The notes under the pieces: generated by a model
What the model was told of the DNA's origin: nothing
Seen by the model: only the letters and a program-made list of their open reading frames with translations
Database searches by the model: none
Shown here: one piece after another, positions 1-11,049 of the stretch
Position numbering within the stretch: the stretch's first letter is position 1
Layout: each line of letters starts with the position of its first letter
NCBI RefSeq assembly: GCF_018881505.1
Contig: NZ_JACVQC010000001.1
Coordinates: 1,223,927-1,287,926, forward strand
Origin: Polynucleobacter sp. UK-Mo-2m-Kol15
GTDB lineage: Bacteria; Pseudomonadota; Gammaproteobacteria; Burkholderiales; Burkholderiaceae
DNA length: 64,000 bases
Direction: 5' to 3'
Made by a program: the position numbers and the translations under genes

Positions 1-1152
1 AGGGCAAAGCAGCTCATGCAGTGGATACATCAACGTGGTGTTTCCGACATCAATGACATGAGTGATCTAGCAAAAAGCTTTAGAGCAACACTGCTAGATA
101 AAGCGCAGGTTCTTTCCCTGCCAGTTACTAAAGATGAGCATGCAGCAGACGGTACCCGCAAGTGGTTGCTTGATGTTGGTGCTGGTAATGCTGTGGAGTC
201 GGTATTTATTCCTGAGGATGATCGCGGCACCTTGTGCATATCATCCCAAGCTGGTTGTGCGGTCAATTGCCGTTTTTGTTCAACCGGTCATCAAGGCTTC
301 TCACGCAACCTCACCGCCGGTGAAATTATTGGTCAACTCTGGTTTGCTGAACATTTACTTCGCACTGATCCGAATGCAGTTCGCCGTATTGAGAAATACC
401 CAACTCCAGGCTGGGAACATACAGGGCGAGTGATCTCCAATGTGGTCATGATGGGCATGGGTGAGCCCTTGCTCAACTATGACAATGTGGTGACTGCTTT
501 GCGTTTAATGCTTGATGACAGGGCTTATGGTTTATCGCGTCGTCGCGTGACCGTCTCCACCTCTGGCGTAGTGCCGATGATTGATCGCTTGGCCCAAGAT
601 TGTCCGGTGGCATTAGCAGTGTCATTGCATGCGCCAAATGACAAGCTGCGCGATCAACTCGTTCCACTTAACCAAAAATATCCTTTAAGAGAATTGCTTG
701 CTGCGTGTGAACGATATTTACCGTTTGCCCCAAGGGATTTTTTAACCTTTGAATACTGCATGCTCGATGGCTTGAATGACTCTGACATTCAGGCAAAAGA
801 GTTAGTGCGCTTGTTGGCAAACATCAAGTGCAAGATTAACCTCATTCCATTTAACCCATTCCCAGAGTCTGGGCTGAAGCGCTCATCAGCCCAGCGCGTT
901 CATGCCTTTGCCAGCATCTTATTAGACGCTGGTATGGTAGCCACTGTTCGCAAAACCCGTGGCGATGATATTGCCGCAGCTTGTGGTCAATTGGCGGGTG
1001 ATGTGGTTGATCGCACTAGAGTGCGTGAGCGTGCCGTGCATGACAATCAGATCAATTTAGGTCAAGATGATGATGTTGATAGTCTTGATGAAGAAGAGCA
1101 ACAGTACCAAGCTGAGCACCCAGTGCAGTGGCTTAAAAGATTAGACGACTAA
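1..1152 (+). CDS. rlmN: 23S rRNA (adenine2503-C2)-methyltransferase / tRNA m2A37 methyltransferase RlmN, 5' end outside window
   Basis: Radical SAM enzyme that methylates C2 of A2503 in 23S rRNA and of A37 in some tRNAs, in the cytoplasm. The frame is open from base 1: the five codons before the first ATG at 16 read RAKQL, which joins it as the family motif RAKQLMQW, so the true start lies upstream and this is a partial gene. The iron-sulfur cluster motif CAVNCRFC is at about 252-275, and the late conserved cysteine (methyl carrier) sits in the AACGQLAGD motif near 975-1005. It is followed after only 19 bases by ispG, so the two are probably cotranscribed. Family identity is clear. Confidence 0.96.
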   Translation, partial: RAKQLMQWIHQRGVSDINDMSDLAKSFRATLLDKAQVLSLPVTKDEHAADGTRKWLLDVGAGNAVESVFIPEDDRGTLCISSQAGCAVNCRFCSTGHQGFSRNLTAGEIIGQLWFAEHLLRTDPNAVRRIEKYPTPGWEHTGRVISNVVMMGMGEPLLNYDNVVTALRLMLDDRAYGLSRRRVTVSTSGVVPMIDRLAQDCPVALAVSLHAPNDKLRDQLVPLNQKYPLRELLAACERYLPFAPRDFLTFEYCMLDGLNDSDIQAKELVRLLANIKCKINLIPFNPFPESGLKRSSAQRVHAFASILLDAGMVATVRKTRGDDIAAACGQLAGDVVDRTRVRERAVHDNQINLGQDDDVDSLDEEEQQYQAEHPVQWLKRLDD

Positions 1153-1171
1153 TTTCATAAAAAAGAGTCCT

Positions 1172-2440
1172 ATGAGTGATACTTCCAGCAATCCTCCCAA
1201 GCTGCCATTAGGCCCATCGCCAAAACGCGAAACACGTCAAGCAACGGTTGCTTGGAAAACGAACATCATTACGATCGGCGGTAATGCACCAGTACGCGTG
1301 CAATCGATGACCAATACCGATACAGCCGATGCACTTGCAACTGCTATTCAGGTAAAAGAATTGGCTCGCGCTGGTTCTGAGATGGTTCGTATTACTGTGG
1401 ATACGCCAGCTGCGGCTGCAGCCGTTCCTTATATTCGTGAGCAACTAGACAAGATGGATGTCTTAGTGCCATTGATTGGTGACTTTCATTACAACGGTCA
1501 TACCTTATTACATGACTACCCTGACTGTGCCAAGGCCTTATCGAAGTACCGTATTAATCCAGGCAATGTAGGGAAGGGTGCTAAACGTGACCCACAATTT
1601 GCGCAAATGATCGAGGCTGCTTGTAAGTACGAGAAGCCGATTCGGATTGGTGTGAACTGGGGCAGCTTAGATCAGGATTTGCTTGCCAGCATCATGGACG
1701 CTAATGCAGCACTGCCCGTTCCCAAGACTGCGCAAGAGGTCATGATTGAGGCCTTGATTCAGTCTGCACTACAGTCTGCTGAAAAAGCGGTGGAGTTTGG
1801 TATGAACCCCAATCAAATTATTTTGTCTTGCAAGGTCAGCAACGTACAAGATTTAGTAGCGGTTTATCGCGATCTCTCCTATCGCTCAGATTACCCATTG
1901 CACTTAGGATTAACTGAGGCAGGTATGGGAAGTAAAGGGATTGTTTCCTCAACTGCTGCAATGGGTATCTTGTTGCAGGAGGGTATTGGCGATACGATTC
2001 GAGTCTCACTCACTCCTGATCCAGGAGCGCCGCGGGAAAATGAAATTATTGTTGCGCAAGAAATCCTTCAAACCATGGGATTACGCAACTTCACTCCGAT
2101 GGTGATTGCATGCCCAGGTTGCGGTAGAACGACGAGCACAACATTTCAGGAGTTGGCTGCGAATATTCAGTCATACTTGCGCCAGCAAATGCCGGTATGG
2201 AAAAAAACCCATCCCGGTGTTGAGGCCATGAATGTTGCTGTCATGGGCTGCATCGTGAATGGTCCTGGCGAAAGCAAGCATGCCAATATCGGCATCTCCT
2301 TGCCAGGGACTGGCGAGACGCCTGCTGCACCTGTGTTTGTGGATGGGGTTAAGGTAAAAACATTGCGTGGCGAGAATATTGCTCAAGACTTTCAAGTCAT
2401 TGTTGATGATTATGTGAACCAGCATTACGCACCGAAGTAA
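1172..2440 (+). CDS. ispG: 4-hydroxy-3-methylbut-2-enyl diphosphate synthase IspG (GcpE)
   Basis: Penultimate step of the non-mevalonate (MEP) isoprenoid pathway: reductive opening of the cyclic diphosphate MEcPP to HMBPP with a [4Fe-4S] cluster. The 422-residue protein has the cluster-ligand motifs CPGCGR and GCIVNGPGE in its C-terminal part, and the N-terminal TIM-barrel signature [11 protein letters not shown]. It has the length and continuous layout of the bacterial (not plant) form. It lies between rlmN (19-base gap) and hisS (37-base gap), a common order in beta-proteobacteria except that the pilF/rodZ-like genes often found between rlmN and ispG are absent here. Confidence 0.97.
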   Translation: MSDTSSNPPKLPLGPSPKRETRQATVAWKTNIITIGGNAPVRVQSMTNTDTADALATAIQVKELARAGSEMVRITVDTPAAAAAVPYIREQLDKMDVLVPLIGDFHYNGHTLLHDYPDCAKALSKYRINPGNVGKGAKRDPQFAQMIEAACKYEKPIRIGVNWGSLDQDLLASIMDANAALPVPKTAQEVMIEALIQSALQSAEKAVEFGMNPNQIILSCKVSNVQDLVAVYRDLSYRSDYPLHLGLTEAGMGSKGIVSSTAAMGILLQEGIGDTIRVSLTPDPGAPRENEIIVAQEILQTMGLRNFTPMVIACPGCGRTTSTTFQELAANIQSYLRQQMPVWKKTHPGVEAMNVAVMGCIVNGPGESKHANIGISLPGTGETPAAPVFVDGVKVKTLRGENIAQDFQVIVDDYVNQHYAPK

Positions 2441-2477
2441 ATCATAAAAATAATTAAGAATTGCAACAACGTACACC

Positions 2478-3797
2478 ATGACCGATCAAGTAAAGACACA
2501 GAAGATTCAGAAAATTAATGGCGTTCGTGGCATGAATGATCTCTTGCCCGTAGATGCTGCGCAATGGACACATCTAGAGCATGTGTTGCGTGATCTAACT
2601 CGTGCCTATGGCTATGAGTTTTTGCGCACTCCGATTGTGGAGGCGACTGCCGTATTTCAGCGTGGAATTGGTGAGGTAACTGATATCGTTGAAAAGGAAA
2701 TGTATTCGTTTGAGGATCGTCTTAACGGTGAGCAACTGACATTACGTCCAGAGGGTACTGCCGCTGTGGTTCGATCCGTGGTTGAGAATAATCTTCTCTA
2801 CGAAGGGCCAAAGCGTCTTTGGTATACCGGCCCCATGTTTCGCCATGAGCGCCCACAGCGTGGTCGTTACCGCCAGTTCCACCAATTTGGTATTGAAGCG
2901 ATGGGCTTTGCTGGTCCAGACATTGATGCAGAAATTATTTTGATGGGTCAACGTCTATGGGATGAGCTAGGTCTCAAAGGTGTGCGTCTCGAGATTAATT
3001 CTCTTGGACAGGCTCCTGAGCGTGCAGAGCATCGCACTGCTTTAGTAAGCTACTTTGAGAACAATAAAGAGCAGTTAGATGAAGATTCACAGCGTCGCTT
3101 GCTCACAAATCCATTGCGTATCTTGGATTCTAAGAATCCGGCAATGCAAGAGCTTATCGAAGGCGCGCCGAAGTTACTGGATTTCTTGGGCGAAGAATCA
3201 CTGCAGCATTTTGAGGCGGTTCAGGCCTTGCTTAAGGCCAATAACATCCCATGCAAGATTAATCCCCGCTTGGTCCGTGGTTTGGACTATTACAACTTGA
3301 CTGTTTTCGAGTGGATTACTGAAGAGTTGGGTGCCCAGGGAACAATCGCTGGTGGTGGTCGTTATGACCCATTAATCGAGCGTATGGGTGGTAAACCAGC
3401 CCCAGCCTGTGGTTGGGCGATGGGTATGGAGCGCGTTCTGGAGCTAATGAAGGTTTCTGATTCCCTGCCTGAGGCGCAAGCGCAATGCGATGCTTTTGTC
3501 ATTCACCAGGGTGGAGAGACTTTAACTGCCGCCATGATTATTGCCGAGCGTCTGCGTAATGCTGGGATTGATGTCATCCTTTTTTGCCCCCCAGATGGTC
3601 AGGCTGCGAGTTTTAAGTCTCAGATGAAGAAGGCGGATTCAAGTGGGGCGGCTTACGCTGTCATTATTGGCCCCGATGAATTGGTTAGGAGTGAGGCTCA
3701 GCTGAAGGATTTGCGCGGCACTGGCCAGCAGAAGTCTGTAGCGCTGGATAGCGTTGTAGAAGCGGTAATTGATGCCATAGTTGGCGCTACCGAATAG
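2478..3797 (+). CDS. hisS: Histidine--tRNA ligase
   Basis: Class II aminoacyl-tRNA synthetase charging tRNA-His. The 439-residue protein opens with the typical [13 protein letters not shown] segment, then motif 2 ([16 protein letters not shown]), the histidine-binding RGLDYY motif, GGGRYD and a C-terminal anticodon-binding domain. It starts at the ATG at 2478, 37 bases after ispG. A HisS-like regulatory paralogue, hisZ, is encoded at 11050; hisS is distinguished from it by its full motif 2 and its anticodon-binding domain. Confidence 0.97.
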   Translation: MTDQVKTQKIQKINGVRGMNDLLPVDAAQWTHLEHVLRDLTRAYGYEFLRTPIVEATAVFQRGIGEVTDIVEKEMYSFEDRLNGEQLTLRPEGTAAVVRSVVENNLLYEGPKRLWYTGPMFRHERPQRGRYRQFHQFGIEAMGFAGPDIDAEIILMGQRLWDELGLKGVRLEINSLGQAPERAEHRTALVSYFENNKEQLDEDSQRRLLTNPLRILDSKNPAMQELIEGAPKLLDFLGEESLQHFEAVQALLKANNIPCKINPRLVRGLDYYNLTVFEWITEELGAQGTIAGGGRYDPLIERMGGKPAPACGWAMGMERVLELMKVSDSLPEAQAQCDAFVIHQGGETLTAAMIIAERLRNAGIDVILFCPPDGQAASFKSQMKKADSSGAAYAVIIGPDELVRSEAQLKDLRGTGQQKSVALDSVVEAVIDAIVGATE

Positions 3798-3844
3798 AAT
3801 TAAGACATTACTTATTAATACTGTATTTATTAGCTTGGATTGAT

Positions 3845-4504
3845 ATGCCTTTAGACCTAGAAGAACAAGAACAATTAGATCAACTTAAAGCATTTTGGCA
3901 AAAGTATCGCAACCTCATTACGGGTCTTGTGACTGCCGCTTTATTTGCTTATGCAGCTTATAGTGCTTACCAATGGTGGCAAACCAGTCAAGCTGCAGCA
4001 GCATCCCAGTTGTATGAGACGATGGTTGCCGCCATTAATAAGGGCGATAAAGATCAAACCTTGCGTGCCGCTGATGATTTGCAAAAGCAATTCTCAGGTA
4101 CGCCTTACGCTGCAATGTCGAGTCTAGTCGCCGCAAAGATTGCCTCTGACGCCGGCGACTCTGCGAAAGCAATAGATTATTTACGATGGGCTGCTAAAAA
4201 TTCATCTGATTCAGGATATTTAGCCATAGGAAAGTTACGTTTGGCTGCTCAATTAATTGAGCAGGGTGCTGAGAAAGATTTATCAGAAGCTGATGTCATT
4301 TTGAAAGAAAAGCCCATCTCAGGGTTTGAAGCTTTGTGGTTAGAGCGTCGAGGAGATTGGTATTTGGCTCAAAAAAATACAGCCGATGCACGTAAGAGTT
4401 ATGAAGCAGCATGGAAGCAATTAAATGATGTCAAAGAATTCCCTGAAGAGGCGCGACGCCTCCTGAAAGTGAAATTAGATGCTGTCGGTGGGGTATCTCA
4501 GTGA
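3845..4504 (+). CDS. yfgM: YfgM-like tetratricopeptide-repeat inner-membrane protein
   Basis: Predicted inner-membrane protein with a short cytoplasmic N-terminus, one membrane helix at about residues 20-45 (NLITGLVTAALFAYAAYSAY) and a periplasmic TPR-like domain. In E. coli YfgM associates with the Sec translocon chaperone PpiD and is encoded next to bamB, as here. The protein is 219 residues, usual for the family. Its stop overlaps the bamB start (GTGATG), which indicates translational coupling. The exact role is inferred from family and position; the sequence itself shows only the helix and the alanine-rich repeat helices. Confidence 0.88.
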   Translation: MPLDLEEQEQLDQLKAFWQKYRNLITGLVTAALFAYAAYSAYQWWQTSQAAAASQLYETMVAAINKGDKDQTLRAADDLQKQFSGTPYAAMSSLVAAKIASDAGDSAKAIDYLRWAAKNSSDSGYLAIGKLRLAAQLIEQGAEKDLSEADVILKEKPISGFEALWLERRGDWYLAQKNTADARKSYEAAWKQLNDVKEFPEEARRLLKVKLDAVGGVSQ

Positions 4505-5658
4505 TGATGGAATACAGGCGCGTAGTAAGGCTATCAATAAATGGTCTAGTACTGTGCTTAGTTATCACAGTCTTGGCGGCTTGCTCTGGTAGTTCACGTG
4601 TACGTAAACCAGCAGAGTTAGTAACGGTAAGCAATCAGTTTGATTTGGCTCCAGTCTGGTCGACCAATATCGGCTCATCTATACCATTCAATTTTCATCT
4701 TGCAGTAGCAGGTGATGCTATCTACGCCGCTTCTCACCGCGGCAATCTCACTAAGATTGATATGCTTACAGGCGGAAAGCTATGGGAAGTAACGGTTCCC
4801 GATCGTCTTTCAATAGGACCTGGATCTGATGGTCGTACTACGGCTGTAGTTACCACTAAAGGTACTGTCTACGCATATGACGATACCGGTAAGCCTATTT
4901 GGAATATGAGTGTTGGCAGTGAAGTATTGTCTGAGCCAGTGGTTGCAGGTGGCGTAGTCATCATTCGCACATTAGATAACCGCTTCATCGGTCTTGACGC
5001 GCAAACAGGTGCCCGTAAGTGGACATATCAGCGTCAACAATCGGCATTGTCTTTGCGTGTTGGTTACGGCATGTTGCCAATTGCGAATGAGGTGATTGTG
5101 ACTGGATTTTCCGGTGGTCGTTTTGGCATGATTGCGATTGCTAACGGAGGTTTGATTTGGGAAACCCCAGTCTCATTTCCAAAAGGCTTCTCAGAAATTG
5201 AACGTCTCAATGATGTTACCGCTAAACCTAGTATGGAAGGTGAAATTATTTGCGCTGTTTCTTATCAAGGACGTGTGGGTTGCGGTCAAGCACGCACAGG
5301 CAACTTATTGTGGTTCAAAGATTATTCCAGCTATACCGGTACAGCGCAAAGTGCCGACCTAGTATTCTCATCCAATGAAAAGTCTTACGTTACTGCTTTT
5401 GCTGTGAAAGATGGTTCGCAGGTTTGGGAAAATACACAACTGACATTTAGAGATTTAGGTGAGCCCTTAGCAGTTGGTAGGGTCTTGCTCGTTGGTGATG
5501 CGCAGGGTTATGTGCATGCACTTTCACAAGCGAATGGTGAGATGCTGGCCCGCATTCGTCATGACAGTAGTCCAATCTCAGCCGCACCGATTGCGGTGAA
5601 TGGCCTCATCTTGGTTCAGTCTCAAGGTGGCAAACTAGCGGCGTACAGTCCAAAATGA
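4501..5658 (+). CDS. bamB: Outer-membrane assembly lipoprotein BamB
   Basis: Lipoprotein of the BAM complex that inserts beta-barrel proteins into the outer membrane. An N-terminal hydrophobic stretch ends in the lipobox LAAC, with the lipidated cysteine at residue 28 counted from the GTG at 4501. The body is a PQQ-type beta-propeller with repeated Trp-containing blades ([40 protein letters not shown]). The start could be GTG 4501, ATG 4504 or ATG 4507; all leave the lipobox intact. It overlaps yfgM by 4 bases and der by 4 bases, so yfgM-bamB-der is one transcription unit. Confidence 0.95.
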   Translation: MMMEYRRVVRLSINGLVLCLVITVLAACSGSSRVRKPAELVTVSNQFDLAPVWSTNIGSSIPFNFHLAVAGDAIYAASHRGNLTKIDMLTGGKLWEVTVPDRLSIGPGSDGRTTAVVTTKGTVYAYDDTGKPIWNMSVGSEVLSEPVVAGGVVIIRTLDNRFIGLDAQTGARKWTYQRQQSALSLRVGYGMLPIANEVIVTGFSGGRFGMIAIANGGLIWETPVSFPKGFSEIERLNDVTAKPSMEGEIICAVSYQGRVGCGQARTGNLLWFKDYSSYTGTAQSADLVFSSNEKSYVTAFAVKDGSQVWENTQLTFRDLGEPLAVGRVLLVGDAQGYVHALSQANGEMLARIRHDSSPISAAPIAVNGLILVQSQGGKLAAYSPK

Positions 5659-7019
5659 ATCCAGTAATCACCATTGTCGGCCGTCCTAACGTTGGTAAAT
5701 CGACACTCTTTAATCGCCTAACGCGTTCACGTGATGCCTTGGTGGCTGACTTTTCAGGCTTAACCCGAGATCGCCATTATGGAAAAGGTCGGATTGGAGA
5801 GCGTGCATTTATTTGCGTAGATACGGGTGGCTTTGAGCCCGTAGCCAAGACCGGCATTGTTGCTGAGATGGCTAAGCAAACAAAACAAGCTGTTGCTGAG
5901 TCTGACATCATTATCTTCTTAGTTGATGGGCGCTTAGGTATGGCACCACAGGATCGGGTGATTGCTGATTTCTTACGCAAGACTGGTAGGCCGATCATTC
6001 TTGCTGTGAATAAAACCGAAGGCATGCAATCTGGTGTAGTCACTGCAGACTTTCATGAGCTGGGTTTAGGTGAGCCCTTCCCGATTTCATCGGCACATGG
6101 TGATGGCGTTCGTGGTTTGATTGATGACGCCTTGGATTCCTTAGGTGTTCCTGAGCCCGAGCCCGAAGAGCAGGAAAGTGATCCCAATCGCCCAATGAAA
6201 ATTGCGGTGGTGGGTCGTCCAAACGTTGGAAAATCTACCTTGATCAATAAATTGATCGGTGAGGAGCGTGTCATCGCATTTGATATGCCGGGAACAACCC
6301 GTGATGCGATCGAGGTTCCGTTTGAGCGTAACGGCAAGCCTTATATCTTGGTAGATACGGCAGGCTTACGTCGCCGTGGAAAAGTATTTGAGGCGATTGA
6401 GAAGTTTTCAGTCGTTAAAACATTGCAAGCCATTGCGGATTGCAATGTGGTGATCTTGATGCTTGATGCCCAGCAAGATATTTCTGAGCAAGATGCCCAT
6501 ATTGCCGGATTTATTGTGGAGGCAGGCCGCGCATTAGTCGTTGCCGTGAATAAATGGGATGGTTTAGATTCGTATGTGAAAGAGCGTGCACGTCTAGAGA
6601 TTGCTCAAAAATTACGCTTCCTTGATTTTGCTAACGTTCATCCAATCTCCGCTAAAAAAGGTACTGGACTCAAGGAGCTATTTAAAGACGTCGATCTAGC
6701 TTATGCCGCAGCTATGGCTAAATTGCCAACACCCAAACTTACTCGCATTTTGCAAGAGGCGATTGAGCATCAGCAACCTAAGCGCGTTGGTATGGGGCGC
6801 CCCAAATTACGCTATGCCCACCAAGGTGGTATGAATCCTCCAATTGTGGTGATTCACGGAACCTCTTTGAGTGGTGTAACCGATAGCTACAAGCGCTACC
6901 TAGAGGGTCGCTTCAGAGAAGTTTTCAAGTTACGTGGCACCCCTTTGCGTATTCAGATGAATACTGCCAAAAACCCCTATGTTGATGCGGAAAAAGGCAA
7001 AAAGGGTAAAAAGAAGTAA
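5655..7019 (+). CDS. der: Ribosome-assembly GTPase Der (EngA)
   Basis: Double-domain GTPase needed for maturation of the 50S subunit. Two G domains are visible, each starting with a [10 protein letters not shown]-loop (about residues 8-16 and 187-195), each followed by a switch segment with TRD, a DT(G/A)G motif and an NKxx(G) motif, and then a C-terminal KH-like domain. The C-terminus is very lysine-rich (GKKGKKK). The ATG at 5655 overlaps the bamB stop as ATGA. Length (454 residues) is normal. Confidence 0.97.
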   Translation: MNPVITIVGRPNVGKSTLFNRLTRSRDALVADFSGLTRDRHYGKGRIGERAFICVDTGGFEPVAKTGIVAEMAKQTKQAVAESDIIIFLVDGRLGMAPQDRVIADFLRKTGRPIILAVNKTEGMQSGVVTADFHELGLGEPFPISSAHGDGVRGLIDDALDSLGVPEPEPEEQESDPNRPMKIAVVGRPNVGKSTLINKLIGEERVIAFDMPGTTRDAIEVPFERNGKPYILVDTAGLRRRGKVFEAIEKFSVVKTLQAIADCNVVILMLDAQQDISEQDAHIAGFIVEAGRALVVAVNKWDGLDSYVKERARLEIAQKLRFLDFANVHPISAKKGTGLKELFKDVDLAYAAAMAKLPTPKLTRILQEAIEHQQPKRVGMGRPKLRYAHQGGMNPPIVVIHGTSLSGVTDSYKRYLEGRFREVFKLRGTPLRIQMNTAKNPYVDAEKGKKGKKK

Positions 7020-7060
7020 AAAGGTATAAATAATCTACAGTTTTAGATATGCTTTAAACC

Positions 7061-7091
7061 AGGGGGCTTGATTTTTGAATATCAAACCCCT
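7061..7091 (+). other. Imperfect hairpin between der and hfq
   Basis: AGGGG pairs with CCCCT and TTGAT with ATCAA, giving two 5-bp helices separated by a small internal loop and closed by an 8-base loop. No T run follows, so it is a poor match to an intrinsic terminator. It could be an attenuating or stabilising structure in the hfq leader. The 171-base der-hfq gap is otherwise AT-rich and has room for an hfq promoter. Confidence 0.3.
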
Positions 7092-7190
7092 ATCTTAGAT
7101 GAAGACAGCGGCGCTTAGCAGTAAATTAATAAACAAAAAAGCAAGACTCCCAAAAAAAGCGGTAGCGTATAAAAATCAATAAGGAGCAGT

Positions 7191-7433
7191 ATGAATAACA
7201 GCAAAATCCAATTACTACAGGATCCTTTTCTCAATGCCTTGCGCAAAGAGCATGTCCCTGTCTCTATCTATCTCGTTAATGGCATTAAGCTCCAGGGCAA
7301 CATTGAGTCATTCGATCAATACGTAGTCCTCTTGCGCAATACGGTTACCCAGATGGTTTACAAGCACGCTATTTCCACGATTGTTCCAGCTCGTGCAGTG
7401 GAGTTCCGCACGGAAGAAGACAGCTCTGTATAA
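7191..7433 (+). CDS. hfq: RNA chaperone Hfq
   Basis: Hexameric Sm-like RNA chaperone that pairs small RNAs with mRNAs. The 80-residue protein carries Sm1 ([27 protein letters not shown]) and the Sm2 signature [11 protein letters not shown] strong ribosome binding site, AAGGAG, lies 5-6 bases before the ATG at 7191. The C-terminal tail is short ([14 protein letters not shown]), as in other beta-proteobacteria. The hflX frame probably begins inside its last codons, as in the classic hfq-hflX-hflK-hflC cluster. Confidence 0.98.
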   Translation: MNNSKIQLLQDPFLNALRKEHVPVSIYLVNGIKLQGNIESFDQYVVLLRNTVTQMVYKHAISTIVPARAVEFRTEEDSSV

Positions 7434-8667
7434 AACGGGTGTAGATGCGGCGCGTGCCGTACTGGTGGGAGTCGATACAGGTCGCGAGGATTTCGCCGAC
7501 AGCATGGCTGAGCTCAGCCTTTTAGCTGACAGTGCCGGTTCTATTCCTGTGGCTAGTGTGATTGCTCGTAAAGGTAAAACTGATCCAGCTTTATTCATTG
7601 GATCTGGTAAGGCAAATGAAGTCAAAAAGGTAATGGAAGAGCAGGGCGCTGAATTGGTCATCTTCAATCACCCGCTATCACCAACACAACAACGTAATTT
7701 AGAGCGGCATATCGGCTTTCATGTCATGGATCGTACTGGCTTGATTTTGGATATCTTTAGCCAAAGAGCACAAAGTCATATTGGTAAAACCCAGGTTGAG
7801 CTTGCGCAAGTGCGTTATCGCATGTCGAGATTGGTGCGTGCTTGGAGCCATCTGGAGCGTCAACGAGGCGGTATTGGTGTTCGTGGAGGCCCTGGCGAAA
7901 CCCAGATGGAGCTTGATCGACGCATGCTGGCAACTAAGGCGAAGCGTCTTGAGACTGAGTTGGAGAAACTCCAGCGCCAGCAAAGAACCCAAAGAAGAGC
8001 CCGTAATCGCAAAGATGTCTTTTCTGTATCCCTGGTTGGTTACACCAATGCTGGTAAGTCCACATTGTTTAATTCCCTTACAAAAGCAGGGACATATGCA
8101 GCAGATCAGCTATTTGCGACCCTTGATACCACCTCCCGCAAGGTCCATTTAGATGGTGCAGGGTCGATTGTGGTCTCTGATACCGTCGGCTTTATCCGAG
8201 AATTGCCCCATCAACTGGTCGAGGCTTTTAGGGCTACATTAGATGAAACTATCCATGCAGACCTGATTTTGCATGTAATTGATGCCTGTAGCCCAGTGGC
8301 AAGGGAGCAAAAGGCCGAAGTAGAGGCTGTTTTGCGAGAAATAGGGGCCGATGACATCCCTCGCATCGAGGTGATGAACAAAATTGACCAGATGCCACAG
8401 ACCTTTACAGAAGGGGCGGTTCTAGTGCGTGATTCCAACGGAACGCCGAGCCAGGTTTTCCTCTCTGCCAAGACTGGCTTAGGTCTGGATTTATTGCGCT
8501 CAGCCCTCGCCGAATGCTCTCAAATGACTGATAGAATAAGGGTCGAGCTGAATCGTGCCAAGGTCCAAATGGATCTGGACGAGTTTTTAGCCCCTTTACC
8601 CGAACGACCAGAGACTTCTGAATTTAACCCGATTTCCAACCGAAAATATTCACCAAACGATGCGTAA
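7381..8667 (+). CDS. hflX: Ribosome-associated GTPase HflX
   Basis: GTPase that splits stalled or stress-arrested 70S ribosomes. It has an N-terminal HflX domain ([32 protein letters not shown]), a [13 protein letters not shown] linker, a coiled-coil segment and a G domain with P-loop [15 protein letters not shown] and NKID. The conserved first strand (AVLVGVD, about 7450) lies far upstream of the first in-frame ATG (7504), so the start must be a non-ATG codon inside hfq: TTG 7381, GTG 7393 or CTG 7426. CTG 7426 has a GGAAGAAG stretch just ahead of it. The coordinate given is the longest option. It overlaps hflK by 8 bases. Confidence 0.93.
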   Translation: MFQLVQWSSARKKTALYKTGVDAARAVLVGVDTGREDFADSMAELSLLADSAGSIPVASVIARKGKTDPALFIGSGKANEVKKVMEEQGAELVIFNHPLSPTQQRNLERHIGFHVMDRTGLILDIFSQRAQSHIGKTQVELAQVRYRMSRLVRAWSHLERQRGGIGVRGGPGETQMELDRRMLATKAKRLETELEKLQRQQRTQRRARNRKDVFSVSLVGYTNAGKSTLFNSLTKAGTYAADQLFATLDTTSRKVHLDGAGSIVVSDTVGFIRELPHQLVEAFRATLDETIHADLILHVIDACSPVAREQKAEVEAVLREIGADDIPRIEVMNKIDQMPQTFTEGAVLVRDSNGTPSQVFLSAKTGLGLDLLRSALAECSQMTDRIRVELNRAKVQMDLDEFLAPLPERPETSEFNPISNRKYSPNDA

Positions 8668-10159
8668 ATTTCTTGAGCTGTTCTCGGTCAATGATCCAGG
8701 CTGGGGTAATAGTCACCCAGGCAGTGGACCTAAAGATTCTAAAGAGGGTCAAAGCTCTGACCAAGCACCTAAAGTCGATCCATCCCTTCCGGAGGCAGAT
8801 AAGCCGGTTGAATCTCAGCCGCAGAATCAACCAGCGCGACCAAATGGTCCTCCAGACTTAGATGAGTTGTGGCGTGACTTTAATGATCGCCTGACTGGTA
8901 TTTTCGGCGGTAAGAAAAGACCGGGCTCCTCTTCAAGTAGACCAGCGAATAAGCCGAATACTACTGATATCCCTCCACCATCGCAGCGCGGTAATGACGG
9001 TGGCAATGGTGGTGGTATGAGTCCACCCAATTTTAATTTCACCAATCCTTTTGGCTCTAGAGTGTCAGTACTGATCGCTGCTGGTAGCGTATTTATGCTT
9101 TGGATCTTCAGTGGTTTTTACATCATCCAGGAAGGCCAGTCCGGCGTAGTCACTACTTTTGGTAAGTATGCGTATACAGGAGGCCCTGGTATTAACTGGC
9201 GTATGCCTTGGCCTATTCAAGCTGAGCAAATTGTGAATGTTTCAGGGGTTCGCTCTGTAGAAGTGGGTCGCTCAATTTTGATTAAGGCAACCAATCAAAA
9301 AGATACTTCCATGCTGACGGAGGACGAAAATATCATTGATGTGCGTTTTGCAGTTCAGTACCGCTTAAAAGACCCCACTGATTATTTATTTAACAATCGT
9401 GATCCCGATACCACTGTAGTGCAGGCTGCTGAAACTGCAGTCCGTGAGATTGTGGCGCGAAGCAAGATGGATACTGTTTTGTACGAAGGTCGTGAAAAGA
9501 TTGCGATTGATTTAGCCGCTTCGATACAGAAAATTCTAGACAGCTATAAAACTGGTATCTATGTAACTAGCGTGACTGTTCAAAACGTTCAGCCACCTGA
9601 GCAAGTTCAGGCATCATTCGATGATGCTGTAAAAGCCGGGCAAGATCAGGAGCGCCTCAAGAGTGAAGGTCAGGCCTACGCCAATGACATCATTCCAAGA
9701 GCAAAGGGCACAGCCGATCGACTCATTCAAGAGGCTGAAGGCTATAAAGCTAGGGTGGTTGCAACCGCAGAAGGTGATGCAAACCGCTTTAAGCAGGTCT
9801 TGACTGAGTACGCAAAAGCGCCAGGCGTTACTCGTGATCGTATGTACATTGATACCATGCGCGAAATGTACAACAATGTGTCCAAAGTTTTGGTTGGCAC
9901 TACCAAAAGCAACAGCATGCTTTATCTGCCTCTGGATAAGATCATTGCTCAAGTTAGCGCAGAAAGCGCACAAGTAGCCAGTGGTCAGTCGCTCACACCA
10001 ACGCCCACTGGATCAGTGACTGTAGGGGGTGCGACTGGTAATCCAGCCGCCCCATTTAGTAACAATGTAGCGAGCCCAATTCCCAACAGTACTTCAGGTG
10101 TTGGTGCTTCCGAAAAACGAGACGGCCTGAGAAGTCGTGACAGAGGGGATGCAAGATAA
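8660..10159 (+). CDS. hflK: FtsH protease modulator HflK
   Basis: Membrane SPFH/prohibitin-family subunit of the HflKC cage that surrounds and modulates the FtsH AAA+ protease. One membrane helix lies at about residues 134-155, followed by the SPFH domain (IIQEGQSGVVTTFGKY onward) and a coiled coil with repeated QAEGYKARVVA-type heptads. The N-terminal cytoplasmic part is about 130 residues, rich in Pro, Gly, Gln and Ser. The ATGCGTAA overlap with hflX and the TAATG overlap with hflC show translational coupling. Confidence 0.95.
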   Translation: MRKFLELFSVNDPGWGNSHPGSGPKDSKEGQSSDQAPKVDPSLPEADKPVESQPQNQPARPNGPPDLDELWRDFNDRLTGIFGGKKRPGSSSSRPANKPNTTDIPPPSQRGNDGGNGGGMSPPNFNFTNPFGSRVSVLIAAGSVFMLWIFSGFYIIQEGQSGVVTTFGKYAYTGGPGINWRMPWPIQAEQIVNVSGVRSVEVGRSILIKATNQKDTSMLTEDENIIDVRFAVQYRLKDPTDYLFNNRDPDTTVVQAAETAVREIVARSKMDTVLYEGREKIAIDLAASIQKILDSYKTGIYVTSVTVQNVQPPEQVQASFDDAVKAGQDQERLKSEGQAYANDIIPRAKGTADRLIQEAEGYKARVVATAEGDANRFKQVLTEYAKAPGVTRDRMYIDTMREMYNNVSKVLVGTTKSNSMLYLPLDKIIAQVSAESAQVASGQSLTPTPTGSVTVGGATGNPAAPFSNNVASPIPNSTSGVGASEKRDGLRSRDRGDAR

Positions 10160-11031
10160 TGAACGCAAATCGTCTCTTAGCTGCAATTGCTGGCCTGATT
10201 GCTTTGGTCTATGTACTTGCTTCAAGTATTTTTATTGTTGATCAGCGTAACTTTGCCGTAGTCTTTTCATTCGGGCAAATTGTGCGCGTGATTGAGCAGC
10301 CGGGTTTACAAGCCAAACTGCCTGCCCCTTTTGAAAATGTACGCTTTTTTGATCGTCGTATTTTGACAATTGATACTCCGGAAGCGGAGCGTTTTATTAC
10401 TTCCGAGAAGAAAAACCTCCTAGTCGATTCTTATGTGAAGTGGCGTATCGTCGATCCGCGTAAGTTTTTTGTAAGCTTTAAAGGCGATGAACGCTTAGCG
10501 CAAGATCGCTTGAGTCAGTTAGTTCGCTCAGCCCTAAATGAAGAATTCACAAAACGTACTGTGAGAGAAATTATTTCAGACCAACGCGAGCAGGTCATGC
10601 AGGGTATTCGTAAAAAGGTTGCTGATGATGCCTCTGATATTGGTGTTGAAATAGTCGATGTTCGCCTTAAGCGAGTTGATCTGCTGGCTGAAATTAGTGA
10701 CTCCGTGTATAGGCGGATGGAAGCAGAACGTAAACGAGTAGCTAATGAGCTACGCTCTACTGGTGCTGCAGAGTCGGACAAGATTCGAGCCAATGCTGAG
10801 CGTCAACGTGACACTATTTTGGCTGAAGCCTATCGTGAAGCACAGAAAATCAAGGGCTCTGGTGATGCGAGGGCTACAGCTTTGTATGCAGATGCATTTG
10901 GACGTGATCCTCAGTTTGCTCAGTTCTATCAAAGTCTGCAAGCCTACCGAAGCTCCTTTAAGGATAAGAGGGATGTCATGGTGGTGGAGCCTAATGGCGA
11001 GTTCTTTAAATTCATGAACAAAAAAAATTAA
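10159..11031 (+). CDS. hflC: FtsH protease modulator HflC
   Basis: Partner of HflK in the HflKC complex. The 290-residue protein has an N-terminal membrane anchor (about residues 5-25), then an SPFH domain (VDQRNFAVVFSFGQIVRV) and a helical tail with the family motif RANAERQRDTILAEA. It begins at the ATG that shares its A with the hflK stop codon (TAATG). hisZ follows after 18 bases and may be cotranscribed. Confidence 0.95.
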   Translation: MNANRLLAAIAGLIALVYVLASSIFIVDQRNFAVVFSFGQIVRVIEQPGLQAKLPAPFENVRFFDRRILTIDTPEAERFITSEKKNLLVDSYVKWRIVDPRKFFVSFKGDERLAQDRLSQLVRSALNEEFTKRTVREIISDQREQVMQGIRKKVADDASDIGVEIVDVRLKRVDLLAEISDSVYRRMEAERKRVANELRSTGAAESDKIRANAERQRDTILAEAYREAQKIKGSGDARATALYADAFGRDPQFAQFYQSLQAYRSSFKDKRDVMVVEPNGEFFKFMNKKN

Positions 11032-11049
11032 GAGTGCATATTTCATACC

